Source: Zasmidium citrigriseum
Taxonomy: Eukaryota; Ascomycota; Dothideomycetes; Mycosphaerellales; Mycosphaerellaceae
Assembly (NCBI GenBank): GCA_002786025.1
Contig: NHNW01000028.1
Location: 124,001-188,000 of the forward strand
DNA length: 64,000 nucleotides
Reading direction: 5' to 3'
The notes below the pieces were generated by a model that did not search any database, was not told the DNA's origin, and worked only from the letters and a program-made list of their open reading frames with translations. The position numbers and the translations under genes were made by a program. Shown piece after piece: positions 32,400-43,931 of the stretch (position 1 is its first letter; every line of letters starts with the position of its first letter).

Positions 32400-33445
32400 A
32401 TGATGGACCTGTCTGACGAAGATGTCGCAGCGGTCCGGCAGCGTAGCTGGGCGGAGGTTGCTCGTGCTGGACAGGCGATCCTCCAGGCTATCTTGAAGCT
32501 TTTCAGGCATGAGGATCGGCTCGAGCGCGAATACATACCAGAGTTCTCCTCTGTACCGAGCCAGGAATCTCCAAATGTAGGTATCAAGCCGCAGCCGATG
32601 GGATCTACCGAATCGGTCGAGTTCGTGGTACGGACGCTCGCGAGCCGCTTCATCGTCGTCTCTGTTAGAATGGATACCACAGTCGCCAGCCTGAAGGCTG
32701 AGGTGGCACGAAAGACGGACAAGCCACTCAATTCTATCGGCCTCGAATGGCGAGGAATTGAGCTGGCGCACGATCACCTTTCCGTGCTCGAAACGGTAAG
32801 AGAACTCGACAGGTCATTCTTAGGTGCTGGTCTTGCTAACGAACGATTAGTACGGGATCCAGAGGGACCCGCCGATTCAGATCATACATCTCGAGAAGGT
32901 CTCAATGAGAACCGGGAAGTTTTCACATAGGTCAGCTAGGCTGAGGCGTTCGAAGGGTTCCCTGACTCTACGACTTTTCGATGGCGACGATCTGCTGATC
33001 GAGGTCGATGTCTTGACCACGATACGCGATACTCAATGGAAGGTCGCGAGGGACAGAGACGTGGAAGTCGATCATGTGTTTCTCCTACGCAAGGGGATCC
33101 CAATCGGTAGTGCCGTGGGAGTCGCACGGAACATCAGATTGGACTTTGATGAGCTCCATAACGTATGCATATTCCCCAGGAGCGTCTTCTTTCTGCACAG
33201 AGCTAACTCAGTCGTAGTACGGCGTGAAGAATGGATCCATTGTGGATGTCGTGATTCAGACGCCACGACCCGGCAAGGTGATTGAGAAGCCGTGCAAAGT
33301 ATCAATGCCGGCGCCCGCCCCTGGACCGGAGCAACGTGAATGCGCCACACCAGTGGTAACGGTATCATCCATGCAGAAGGCTCTGCACGAAGACATCAAG
33401 TGCAGGTCTACCGCGACAGTGCGTGGTCCTTCTGTTCGACGGTGA
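32400..33445 (+). CDS. Protein with two tandem ubiquitin-like domains
   Basis: Exons are 32400-32795, 32851-33162 and 33218-33445, giving 311 aa. Both introns (32796-32850, 33163-33217) are 55 nt, have a GCTAAC branch 10 nt before the end and finish in TAG. Ubiquitin-like domain 1 (about residues 72-147) includes SVEFVVRTLASRFIVVSV, TTVASLKAEVARKT and, across intron 1, ETYGIQRDPPIQIIHL. Domain 2 (about 168-251) includes GSLTLRLFDGDDLLIEVDV and, across intron 2, LHNYGVKNGSIVDVVIQT. Both introns fall just before the Tyr-Gly corresponding to ubiquitin Tyr59. There is no C-terminal Gly-Gly, so it is unlikely to be conjugated; it could be an adaptor. Start choice: the first ATG of this frame. An alternative first exon 32240-32294 (MASFTAIHVTAVAG) joining at 32359 is in frame and would give 343 aa. 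Confidence 0.75.
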
Positions 33446-34326
33446 GGGCGGAACATGGGGGACCGAGAAGGCGACAGTCGACGGAGATTCAATCGTCTCG
33501 CAGGCTTTGAATGAGCGCCGCTACGAATGAGAATCGCAGCATCAAAATCAGTCTGTAAGGCAAAACGCAGGTGACTACCTCTGCCACGGCACGCAATGGG
33601 CTCGGCGGAGGAGCCTAAAAGCGCCTCGAAGTCTTTCTAGTACGCCAATATGACCATGTAGTCCACGGAAAATCAGGACAAGCGGTTGATTATGCGTTCA
33701 TTTTATGAAGTGTGTGAGGAAAAGAAGAGGAAGAGTCGTGCGAAAGTGACGTGAAGTCGCGCTTGCCTTGCGGCGGAGCTCGGGGGATCTGTGCGCGGCT
33801 TGGCAGTGTGGGGCCGCTCTTTCTCTTTCTTTCTTGCCCGGAAGTTCTTCGTCTCTCAAATTCCTTTCTGCACCAACACATCTTCGTCAAGATTTGGATG
33901 CAGCCGGCTGGCGACTGCATACTCGAGATGCGAGTATGCATGCTGTAGCTCCTGCGACCCCGAGAAAGAGACTTGGGTGCCGGCGACTGGTCCACACGAG
34001 ACCGACACTGCTTGCCAGTCGGACTGGAACTTCATCGCAGAAACACCCACGATTTGCCTGCTTCCTGGCTCTATATAGCCTCCAAGCTTACTTCATCAAT
34101 CAGTGGAAGATCAAACAACATGGGTGTAAGCAGCACCTCGTCTTCTCCACCCTTCTGTGACCCATCATCATGGTGCAGGAGGACTATTTAACGGACGGAC
34201 ATACCATTCTCGAAACAAAAGCTTTTCTGACTTTGCTGTGCCAACATGGCGCTGGGATCGCAATGCAACTCTGTCATTATCCTCGTATCGACTTCTCGAC
34301 TTCCTGAGCGCTCGTTGGGCAGTTGT
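33446..34326. other. Intergenic between convergent genes
   Basis: Several overlapping open frames exist near 33690-34160 but they run on both strands and have no motif. I support no gene here. Confidence 0.45.
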
Positions 34327-35106
34327 CTAGCTGTGGTACGTCTTCTCGACCTTCTCATGATCTTCGAGGATCTTCCCCCATTCGAGATTGCTCCAAGTCT
34401 GAGGCTGCTGGACTGCTTCGACGAACTGCTTCATCGCGAGTACGAGCTGCTCCGCCCACCTCCTCGCAGTTACCCGCCCAATACCCGTCGCCAAAGGCGT
34501 CATGAGGATACTCTTGATCTCCTTCTCTCCACCTCGAGCATCCGCACTCCGAGCACGCAGTGCCCGGTTGTGATTGTCCACAGCGCACAGCAGGCTCCAT
34601 AAACACTCGTACACCACCTCCCGATCCCATCGCACATCATCTGGGACCCTCATCGTCGGGCACAAAAGCATGTATTCCGTCGACCATGGGTTCAAATGGT
34701 ACCTGCTTCCCTTCCAGTCCTGAGCTGTCGTGGCCCCATCATGGTCCAGTCTCACGACAGTGCAAGTGCCCGGCGGAGCGAATCCTCTCCATTGCTCGTA
34801 CACAACTTTCTGCGCCTTGCGCGTGATCCAGCCATAGTCTTCCTTTGGCCCATAAGCTCTCGCTAGAGCATCATCGAATGCACCATCCAGCCTTGCATAC
34901 GAGTTTGCGGGCGACACTACCGCATCGACACGCACATCCTCCGGAACAAACTTGAGGGCGCAGTTATGATGCGTGATCTTCGTATAATCGTGCAGATCCA
35001 GGAAGTGCTCGACTTGTGCTGCGTTGAAGGCTTGGGAGTATTTCTCTTCCATGCATAGTAAGTGGATTTCTGGCAGGATGCCGCTTTTCGAGCTGCTTGC
35101 AGCCAT
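34327..35106 (-). CDS. Macro domain-like protein (putative ADP-ribose binding)
   Basis: Single exon, 259 aa from the ATG at 35106 (MAASSSKSGILPEIHLLCM); the frame upstream opens with TTG. The core matches a macro domain. A strand VDAVVSPANSYARLDGAFDD aligns with the canonical VDAIVNAAN...GGGVDGAI ligand loop, ALARAYG follows it, and ILMTPLATGIGRVTARRWAE resembles the second ligand loop (TGxxG) with its following helix. The usual NAAN is SPAN here and the Gly-rich loop is reduced, so binding is likely altered. Macro domains bind or hydrolyse ADP-ribose on proteins or small molecules. No signal peptide or membrane segment is present. Its start faces that of a small secreted peptide gene 733 bp away. 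Confidence 0.8.
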   Translation of the reverse strand: MAASSSKSGILPEIHLLCMEEKYSQAFNAAQVEHFLDLHDYTKITHHNCALKFVPEDVRVDAVVSPANSYARLDGAFDDALARAYGPKEDYGWITRKAQKVVYEQWRGFAPPGTCTVVRLDHDGATTAQDWKGSRYHLNPWSTEYMLLCPTMRVPDDVRWDREVVYECLWSLLCAVDNHNRALRARSADARGGEKEIKSILMTPLATGIGRVTARRWAEQLVLAMKQFVEAVQQPQTWSNLEWGKILEDHEKVEKTYHS

Positions 35107-35839
35107 GGTGTGCGGTTGGAGTTTGTTGATGTTGGCAGGTTTCTTGACGAGCTGAGGGATTTCAGCTCGTCTATGCAGCAAGCTGTCATCTCGGGAGTTT
35201 CCCTGGACTTCTGCCTACGATAGTGAGGCTGAACAGTGAGTAGGCATCCATCGACAGGGTAAGCTAAAGAGTCATCGTGCCTTAGGCATGTACAGAAGAC
35301 ACCATTCAATTGTCGTAGCGATGGGAAGAAATCAAGGAGAGCTTGGAATGAGTGTACCAGCATCGACAAATCCAAGCAATACGGGCCATATTCGTGCCGT
35401 CCAAACAACCCCGGCCCGGATAGCTGGAACGTCGAGGTATTCAATGAATCTGGATAATGCATCGAAGGTCGATACGTACCTCAAGTACATTGCCTTTCGG
35501 TCTCGGTCCACGAACAACCACTAACACGAGGCGACCGCTCACGAAAAGTTGCGTCTACATATTCGATGGCGCTCAATCCACAAATGATTTGCAGAATGCA
35601 ACGCAACGAGCCAAGCATCACTGTGTCTCGTATACCTGGAACGTCGGAGACACGGCTCTCATGGTACCCTTGAAGGTGAGCATGTTCCTTCTTCGTAGCG
35701 GAATGATGGGCTCAGAATCATACCATATCCCAACACCCTTCGATGAGCATGTAAAAGAGCTTTTGTCTCCGTTTGCATCTCCTTTCCTTCTTGTGTCCCC
35801 GTTCGCCATCGACAACACCTAAATCGAGAAGTCGACGAA
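35107..35839. other. Divergent promoter region
   Basis: Lies between the macro-domain gene (minus) and the small secreted peptide gene (plus). No other gene is supported. Confidence 0.45.
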
Positions 35840-36056
35840 ATGCAACTCAACTTCTCTTCCCTACTCATGGCTGTTGCCGTGGCTGCGGTCTTCTTCACCG
35901 CTCAGGCGGAAGCTATTCTCAACTGTGGATGCAACATGTGTCCGGGCAGGGATTCGGTACGGCAGTCTTCTCACACTCGATACAAATGGGTCGGGTAGCT
36001 GATGTTCATAGTGCATTCCATGCCAGGTGCCTCCTCCAGGCGATCCAAACTGCTAA
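35840..36056 (+). CDS. Candidate small secreted cysteine-containing peptide
   Basis: Exon 1 is 35840-35956 and exon 2 is 36027-36056, with a 70-nt intron (GTACGG, CTGAT branch, GCCAG end). The spliced frame gives 48 aa. A strong signal peptide (MQLNFSSLLMAVAVAAVFFT, cleavage likely after AQA or AEA) is followed by a mature peptide of about 24 residues. Its Cys pattern is NCGCNMC near the start and a terminal DPNC: four cysteines, enough for two disulfides. A Pro-rich SVPPPGDP joins them. Read through without splicing, the frame stops after 57 codons. Small secreted Cys peptides in fungi are often effectors or antimicrobial peptides, but nothing here identifies a role, and the short second exon makes the model tentative. 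Confidence 0.45.
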
Positions 36057-37223
36057 GCGAGAGACGCGAGTTCTTCAAGGTAGTGGGGAGAGATGGCGGA
36101 TGAGATGGTCAGTGGAGGCCTTATGGGTGGACCATGCGATGTTTAGGCTGATGCAAGTCGTGTGTGCAAGGAATGCTATGCGTTTGAACGGGTTCTTGCT
36201 TCAACTGTCGCCGGTCTTTGGCCATGAAGTCATCGCAGACATTCATGCTCGAACCCGTGTATCATCCTTCGATTGCTGCCTGCTTGAATCTACAGCCCCT
36301 GCTCTTTTCTTCTCGTCTTCTTGCAAGTTGTCAAGTCGAGAATCGCTCGGCCGGGATCATCGCGAGGAGACGCGAAGTAAACAAAGTCCTCAGGCCACCA
36401 CGCAGTCCTTAGTGCAAGGCTATGGCAGTCATAACAACCAGATCTGTATGCTGACGGAGGAGATCAAGTCATGACCAAGCGTGGAGACCCGGCGGGCAGT
36501 GCAAGAAGTACAGTTTGCTGGAGGCGAGTCTCTCGTGAAATCTTCCATCAAGTTTCAACCAATTTGGCCAAAGACTCCGCTCGGAGAAGGGACCGTTGAC
36601 GCCAAGAGGCGCAGCCGGGACACGTTGCCGCAACCGAAAGTCACGCGAAAAGAGCCTCAGGACCTCCACGCGTCCAATATCAACTTCACGTGCTCTTTAC
36701 CTCCGGTCATACACATCTTACACCCCATATGTCCTGCCAATGGCTCTCTACGCGTGGTCTCCAAGCTTGTTCGAACTGCTCCCACGATTTCGTCCTTGAA
36801 GCGACCGCTGCCGGAACATCTGCGTGGCAACTCTCCTCTCGAGCTTTGGCTTGGTCCTGGTGCTTGCATCGCGAAGGATGCGCTTCGCGCTGCGCCTCGT
36901 CATGGCTGCTTTGGCACCCAACCGCGGCCGGGACGTGGAGTCTGCTATTGTATCACGACGTCTCATTCAAGCCGATCACTTGACCGAAACGGTACCGCTT
37001 GCTTTGAATCCTTTCCACTTAGTCGCTGCGATGGATGGCGGCGACACACACCCGGCTTGATGCTTCTCGTGTCCTGAGAAGTATCACAACATTAGAGTTT
37101 GATGCATTGCGCAGGCACCCACTTTTACAGCCCCCCTGTCAATTTCTTTTATATCGATACCTATGTTTGCGATGCCGCTGTTTTCGAATCGCTCGCGTGA
37201 CTGAACGACCTACCTTCGCTACA
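36057..37223. other. Intergenic, upstream region of the ABC transporter gene
   Basis: About 1.2 kb. Open frames here (for example 36481-37077, which opens with GTG) show no motif and overlap others on both strands. The frame of the ABC transporter is open from 37035, but its best ATG is at 37224. Confidence 0.5.
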
Positions 37224-40200
37224 ATGACCGTGTCTGAGCTCGTGAGCCAGACATGGACTCTCACCAAGAAAGATCTCTTACTCGTTGCCCGCCGACGGTG
37301 GTTTAGCACTTTTGTTCGAGCTGTTGCTTTCCCCATTGTTTTGACTGTCATTATTGCTTCGGTTAAGAGTTGGATTCACAACAATGGCGGATATGGAATT
37401 GGCGCGCCGTCTCCCATTCGTACACTGCCCGAAGCGTTCGATGCAGTCGGCAACTCGAGACCGAACTTTGTCATTGTCGACAGAGGATTACCGGGAGACG
37501 ATGTTCGGTTTCTGATCGACCAGCTTTCTACAATGGCTCGAGATGGCAATCGCAACCTCCAGATTGTGAAAGACTCTGATGAGCTCACCAACACGTGTCC
37601 CAGTTCGAGCAAAGGTGTAAGTTCAACTCAGGTACAAAGCCCTTGGGGACAGATACTGATCCAGCTACCTCAGGTTACACCATGTTTCGGCGCCGTCGAC
37701 ATCTGGTCATCTCCAGACCAAGGTCCTGGAGCAATTTGGAACTACACGATCTGGCAAGACTCTGTAATCAGCGGCGCCGATGTGCGCAGCGATTCGAACG
37801 CAATCCAGCTCTACACCATGCCACTGCAACGACAGATTGACTCCCTGATATCTCAACGGAACAACGGAACAGAGCTACCCGCTAGAATCCTTCAATATCC
37901 ATACACCCAGCAGACGCAGGCCGAAGAGGACTTCAGAGACAGCAAATTCTTTGGCTTGCTTGTCACGCAAGCCCTCGGCTTTGTGCTGTTCCTGGCAATG
38001 GTGGGCATAGCGTATCACTTGACTGGGCATGTCGTTCGACAGCGTGAGGAAGGGATGCTGCAGCTCATTGATGCGCAGATGCCGAATCAATCTCGCTGGG
38101 AGTGCTTGGCTGCGAGGATGTTCGCTACGCATCTCGCTTTTGACATTATCTACATGCCGGCATGGATTGTGTGTGGAGCTGTCGTTGGGTCGCTGATCTT
38201 TCCGCACAGCAATGCGGGATGGTTTGTGCTGCTAGTAAGTCGCATCCTAACATGATCAGGACTTCTGATGCTCACGATTTGCAGTACTTCATGGCTGGTC
38301 TTGCCATGACGAGGTAGGCATTTCCCACCACGTCAAACGGCTTTGATGGAAGGCTAACATTTCTATCCAGTTTCTCAATCCTGGCGAGCTCACTCTTCCG
38401 CCATCAACAGCTCTCGGCCATAAGTGCCACAGTTGCTGCCATTGCCTTCGCGATCGTGGCCCAGTTCTCGCAGTCGGGTCAGAAGTCAACCAATACGGCA
38501 GCTGTATGTGCCTAGAGAGTATCTGGATTCCACATCCTAGCACCCATACTAACTTGTCATAGGCTACCGCGACCGGCCTGCTCTTCCCTCCAAGCAGCTT
38601 TGTCTACTACCTCGTTTCGGCCGCCGTTGCTGAGATCTTCAGCCAGCCCTTCCAACCCAACCAAAAGGTTCAGGAACTTTTGGGGGCCTTACTCGACATC
38701 AGGGTCTGGAACTTGTCTCCGGCATACTTCCTCGGCTTCTTCACGTTCCAAATCATTTTGTACCCAATTTTGGCGATCATCATAGAGCGCTTCCTCTGGG
38801 GGAGCTCCTTCCGTGGACGCATCTTCAGCACGGCGAAAGAGATGGATGGAAATGCACTGAGGATCAAGAACTTCTCCAAAAGATATAACAGGGCGGCGAA
38901 GAAGCGTGACAGGACTCTCGCCGTGGACCAACTGTCTTTGGACGTATTTGCTGGAACAATCATGGTCCTCTTGGGTGCCAACGGCTCTGGCAAGTCTACG
39001 ACGTTAAGCTCCATCGCTGGCCTCGAAAGCATCACAAATGGAACAATCGAGATTGACGGCAGCGGAGGAGTTGGTCTTTGCCCTCAAAAGAACGTTATGT
39101 GGCGAGATATGACTGTCGAAGAGCACGTCTGGTTCTTCCAACGTCTCAAGAATCCTTCTCTACCTCGGAAAGAGAGCCACGACGAAGTTGCTCGACTCAT
39201 TGATGGATGTGATCTCAAGCATAAGACATACGCCAGGTCAAAGACTCTATCCGGTGGCCAACAAAGGAAGCTTCAGCTCAGTATGATGTTGGCTGGTGGT
39301 AGCCGAGTCTGCTGTATTGATGAGGCTTCCTCTGGTATCGATCCACTGGCGCGACGCAAGATCTGGAACATTCTTCTGCGGGAGAGAGGCCAACGGACAC
39401 TTCTTCTGACAACGCACTTCTTGGACGAGTCTGAGGTCCTGGCTGATGACATCGCACTCCTCTCCAAGGGCAAGCTCCGTGCGCAAGGTACCGTGGCTCA
39501 CCTAAAAACATCTTTGGGACAAGGATTCAGCGTTGTCCTACCGCATTTCAGCATAGACAAGCTTCCCACTGGCATCGACGGCTTACCTAGACAAGTTGAT
39601 GACAGTGCCGTGTTGGACGTTTCCGACAGCGAGACGCTCACCCGAGCCATCACCAAGCTCGACCAACACGGTCTTACCAGCTACCAGATCGAGGGACCAA
39701 GCATCGAGAAAATCTTCTTACGGCTTGCAGATGAGATGCAGCACACCGAACAACTCAACCATCAGACTAAGAGCGAGAACGTCACGCAGCTTCACGACTC
39801 ATTGGCCCTTCACACCGGAAAAGGCGCAACGCCCCTTCGACAGACTGGCGTCTTGTTCCGAAAACGCCTCACCATCCTCAAGCACAACTTCATGCCTTAC
39901 GTTGCCGCTCTCTTTGTACCCTTGGTCGTCGCTGGTCTCGTAACGAGGTTTCTGCTCAACGTCTCGCCCGTTGGTCTCCAATGTCAAGACCCAGACTCCA
40001 TTGGCAGCAGCAGTTACTACTACAACTCCATCCCAAACAACCTCGAGCCTGAACGAGTCGCCCAGGACCTCCTGTTTGGACCCGCAAACACGATTTCAAG
40101 GACAAGACTCCGCACTCTTCTACCGAACGGCACTTTTTGCTATCCATCTTACTCAACCTATGGCGCATACTGCAGCAGCTACGATGACTCCGAATATGTC

Positions 40201-42389
40201 GACCAGGCCTGGAATACGGCCACATATGCGACATCTCTACAGAACTTCAACTCGCGGATCAACCAGTCCGTGGCTGCGGGCGACTACCATGAAGGTGGAT
40301 TCTTCATCCCTGACAATTCAGCACCGGTCTTTGCTTGGCTTGCATCTGGTCCTTATCCGGCCTTTGATATGCTGGGGGCTCTGGACATGGCCCTGACCAA
40401 CACCTCTGTTGCTGTCTCGTATGAGAACTTCGTGCAAGGATACGCACCCAGGGACTTCTTCCAGAGTCTTGTTGCCGTCTTCACAATGCTGGGCTTTGTC
40501 CTGTTCCCTGGTCTGTTTGCGCTCTACCCGACGAGAGAGCGACTACAGAAGGTCCGCGCTATGCACTACAGCAACGGTATCTCGACGGGACCTCTCTGGA
40601 CGGCCTATGCTCTGTTCGACTTCTGCTTCTTGTTGCTGATCGCCGTGCTTGTCACGGTGATATGGCTTGCTAACGGGTACAATTGGTACGGGCTTGGATA
40701 TATGTTCCTGTGAGTTGGCCCTGGTCCTTCTGATGTCTCGTTTCCACTGACTCATCCGCAGCGTCTTCCTGTTCTACGGCATGGCAGCGACGGCGTACTC
40801 TTATGTCATCTCGCTCTTTGCCCCGTCGCAGCTTGCAGCTATCGCCATGACTTGCATCATCCAGGCCGTCATTGCAATGCTCTTCTTCGTTGGGTAAGGT
40901 CCTCAATTTCAATCAACGTCATTGCGTTGCTGACAAGCCCATTAGATGCTTCTTGACAGTCGACATGGCCGACCTATCCAAGATCTACAGCCAGCTCGAT
41001 TACATCTACTACACTGTCGGTCTGATCTGTCCGGCGGTCAGTTTACTCCGAGCACTGCTGGTCGTCCTCAACGTCTATGCCCTGGCCTGCAATGGAGAGT
41101 ATCTCGCCTCATACCCAGGATCGATCGGGCTCTACGGAGGCCCCATCCTCTACCTGATCGTCCAATTTTTCGTCCTCGTCCTCTTCCTGATCTTCTGGGA
41201 ATCTGGCCGCAGTCTTGAAGCATTCGGCATCCGCTTCGGCTCCAAGCGCAACACACCAAAAGATGTCGAGAAGGACAGCGATGCAGGCTCCGACGCAGCT
41301 GAAGAGGGCGAACGCTTGTCCTCTGCGAACGGTGGTCTTCGAGTCCAACACATCTCCAAGACCTTCGACCGCAACCAGGCCGTGGACGATGTTAGCTTCG
41401 GTATCTTGCCGTCTGAGAAGTTCGCTCTCCTTGGCCCCAACGGCGCCGGCAAGTCGACCATGATCTCCTTGATCAGAGGCGATCTCCGTCCAGACTCCCC
41501 ACAACGCTCCGAGATCCATATCACGGGCGACAGTCTCATGCATACTCCCGTCGCAGCGAAGCAGCACCTTGGTGTCTGCCCTCAATTCGATGCCGTTGAT
41601 TCGATGACTCTCTCCGAACATCTGCATTTCTATGCCCGAGCTCGTGGACTCAAAGGCAAAGAGAAGGACGAGAACATCCGAGAGATCATCTCTCGACTTG
41701 GGTTGGAAGACCACAAGAACAAGCTCGTCAAGAAGCTCTCCGGCGGAACGAAGAGAAAACTTTCTCTAGGTATCGCCCTCGTGGCCAATCCCTCAGTCCT
41801 CCTTCTCGACGAGCCTTCATCTGGAATGGACGCCGCAGCAAAGCGTTCGCTATGGGATACTCTGCGTGCGATTTCCGCTGGTCGCAGTCTGCTCATCACC
41901 ACGCACAGCATGGAAGAAGCCGACGCCCTCTGCGACCGCGCAGGAATCATGGCCGGACAAATGCTCGCCCTAGGAACAATCTCCAGCCTCCACGAACGCT
42001 ACGGCGACAAGATCTACGTCCATCTCGTCCACCAAGACGCCCCTCGCTCCTCAGGAGAGGACATGGAGACCCTATGGAACTGGGTCCGCTCCACGTTCCT
42101 CATCGCCGAAACGGAGAAGTCTGTAGGTGGGCAAGTCCGTTTCGCGGTGCCGATTCAGAGAGATCAATCTGCCCCGGAGCATTTGCTGGATGGTGCGAAT
42201 ATGGGACAACTTTTCCGGGCGATTGAGGCCAACAAGCAGCAGATGGGCATCCGAGATTACAGCATCGGTCATGCGACGCTGGACCAGGTGTTCTTGAATG
42301 TCGTGAGTCAACACGGAGTTGATGAGGAGAACTCGCAGGCCATTCGGAAGTATAGTGGGTTGAGGAGGTTGTTGAGACTCAAGAAGTAG
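37224..42389 (+). CDS. ABCA-type full-size ABC transporter (TMD-NBD-TMD-NBD)
   Basis: Six exons: 37224-38234, 38285-38313, 38371-38503, 38563-40709, 40762-40893 and 40946-42389, joined in frame to 1631 aa. The ATG precedes TVSELVSQTWTLTKKDLLLV; a membrane segment follows near residue 35, then a long extracytoplasmic loop and a membrane bundle to about 440. NBD1 has Walker A GANGSGKST near 530, signature LSGGQQRK near 619 and Walker B CCIDEASSGID near 640. The second membrane domain starts near 833 and has a large loop. NBD2 has Walker A GPNGAGKST near 1312, LSGGTKRK near 1415 and VLLLDEPSSGMD near 1435. The large loops after the first helix of each half, and the forward TMD-NBD order, fit subfamily A, whose animal members move lipids. 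The substrate here is unknown. In NBD1 the Walker B is followed by Ala-Ser instead of Pro-Ser/Thr. The 3' end overlaps the convergent hydrolase gene. Confidence 0.93.
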
Positions 42390-43931
42390 TGTGTAGTTTA
42401 TGATATAATCTATTTATGAGTTCACGATTGTCTTGAAGAACCGTCTTTGCAAGTTGAAGCAGCTCCAGAACTCGTTCGTCAGAAGACCAGGTGAGTCGGA
42501 CGGCTGTGGCGGAGAGGCCATCAGCGACCAGCATGACCTCTTTCTTGCTTGAGTCTTCGAACGTTTGGGTCGATGCGGCTGCAGGGAGAAGGCGAACAGG
42601 CGGAAGATCTTTGAATTGGATGGCTGGCTGGCTGTTGACTTCCAGTATTGTCCCTGCGAGAGGTCAGTATCACCACAACCATTCATGACAGATCCGGCTC
42701 AACTCACAATCACTCTCCCATTGACCGTTCCACTCAACCCAACTCGCATCTACCTCCGTCCCTTCAGGAGCAGCATACGGCACATAGTCATCGACTCCAA
42801 GACTACTCGGCATGAGCTTCTGTCTCGGCCAGCCCTTCAAGTACATTATCGCACTGACGACCGGCCGGATAGTCTCAAGTCCCAGGAGAGAGTTCGTCAT
42901 GATACTGAAACCATCTTTATGCAACGAAGGATCCGCTTGGTCGAAGAATCCGAATACGTAGGAGTGGTAGCCGGGATTTGCGCCGCGATGGGCGAAGGTC
43001 GTGAAGGTAGAATACCAGCCCAGGCCACAGCGATGTTGAGCGGCGCCGGAGCGGAATGTTACTGCGCCGGAGATGAGGATCTGTGGAAATCAAAACTTGC
43101 TCCAACTTGTTGAACATGAGATTTTCTTACTTCATTCGCGGTTTCTGGATTGAGAAACCCGTCGTCGGAGCTAATGCTGTGCTGAATTCCATAGACCATT
43201 TTGAGTAGATCCGTTGGTGTCGACCAGAGCCCAACAGCTGCTAGCTCGCTGAACCGATGCACGCCTGTTGGTGTGGGTTGGAAGCCATTCAGATATGGCC
43301 TGGTGAAGTTGGTCTCAGCTTCAGGCAGATCGCCGTAGAACGTTCTGCTCATGCCAAGCGGCTTCATCACGAGGTCCTGCATCAGTTCAGGGAAGCTCTT
43401 GCCGGTAACATGCTCCATAGCCATCTCCAGCAATGTGAAAGATCCTGAGCAGTACAGCAGTTGAGCCCCGGGCAATGATCCAAACCGCAAACGTATGGAA
43501 TTGGTATTTGGATGACCCTGGATGCTTTCCTCTTTCGTTGGTAAGTCCATGTCATGAGGATGGCCTTGATCGTAAGGCTGCGTCAAGCCAGAGGTGTGGG
43601 TTATGAGCATTTGAATTGTCACTAGGTCGAGCAAATGTGCTGTCTGCGGATCGAGGAAGCTCTCCGGTACGTGGCTAGGAAGGATATCGACAATCTTGGT
43701 GTCGTAAGAAAGTTGGCCAAGATCCACCAATCTAGCGATGCCCATTGCTGTGATGGCTTTCGAGATGCTGCCACATTGATACATCGTCTCCAAATTCTCG
43801 TCGCCGTCGCTGATGACGTAGGTTGAGATTGCTCCGTTCTCCAAGATTGCGAGAGATGCTGAAGGAACGCCATCTTGCTGAAGCTTGGTCGAGGAAAGGA
43901 TACGAGCTTGGAGATCTTGTAGAACGGCCAT
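42379..43931 (-). CDS. Serine beta-lactamase/penicillin-binding-protein-like hydrolase
   Basis: Exons 43931-43131, 43080-42708 and 42653-42379, with introns of 50 and 54 nt, join to 482 aa. The active-site SxxK is SISK at residues 55-58 in CGSISKAIT. The second motif, normally YxN, reads YCS at 160-162 (LLYCSGSF), and HTSGL lies at 112-116. The C-terminal part (AHRGANPGYHS, beginning exon 2) contains HRG, the likely equivalent of the third KTG/HxG motif. This is the class C beta-lactamase/esterase family, whose fungal members act as esterases, transesterases or peptidases on varied substrates. No signal peptide is seen (MAVLQDLQARILSS). The stop codon falls inside the coding end of the ABC transporter gene, an 11-bp tail-to-tail overlap. 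The start faces the Erd1-like gene 579 bp away. Confidence 0.87.

Noticed and set aside
32195..32731. 178-codon minus-strand frame opposite the ubiquitin-like gene
   Set aside because: Antisense shadow; the plus-strand reading yields two ubiquitin-like domains with matching introns.
36481..37077. 198-codon plus-strand open frame upstream of the ABC transporter
   Set aside because: Begins with GTG, low-complexity mixed composition, no domain and overlaps the transporter leader.
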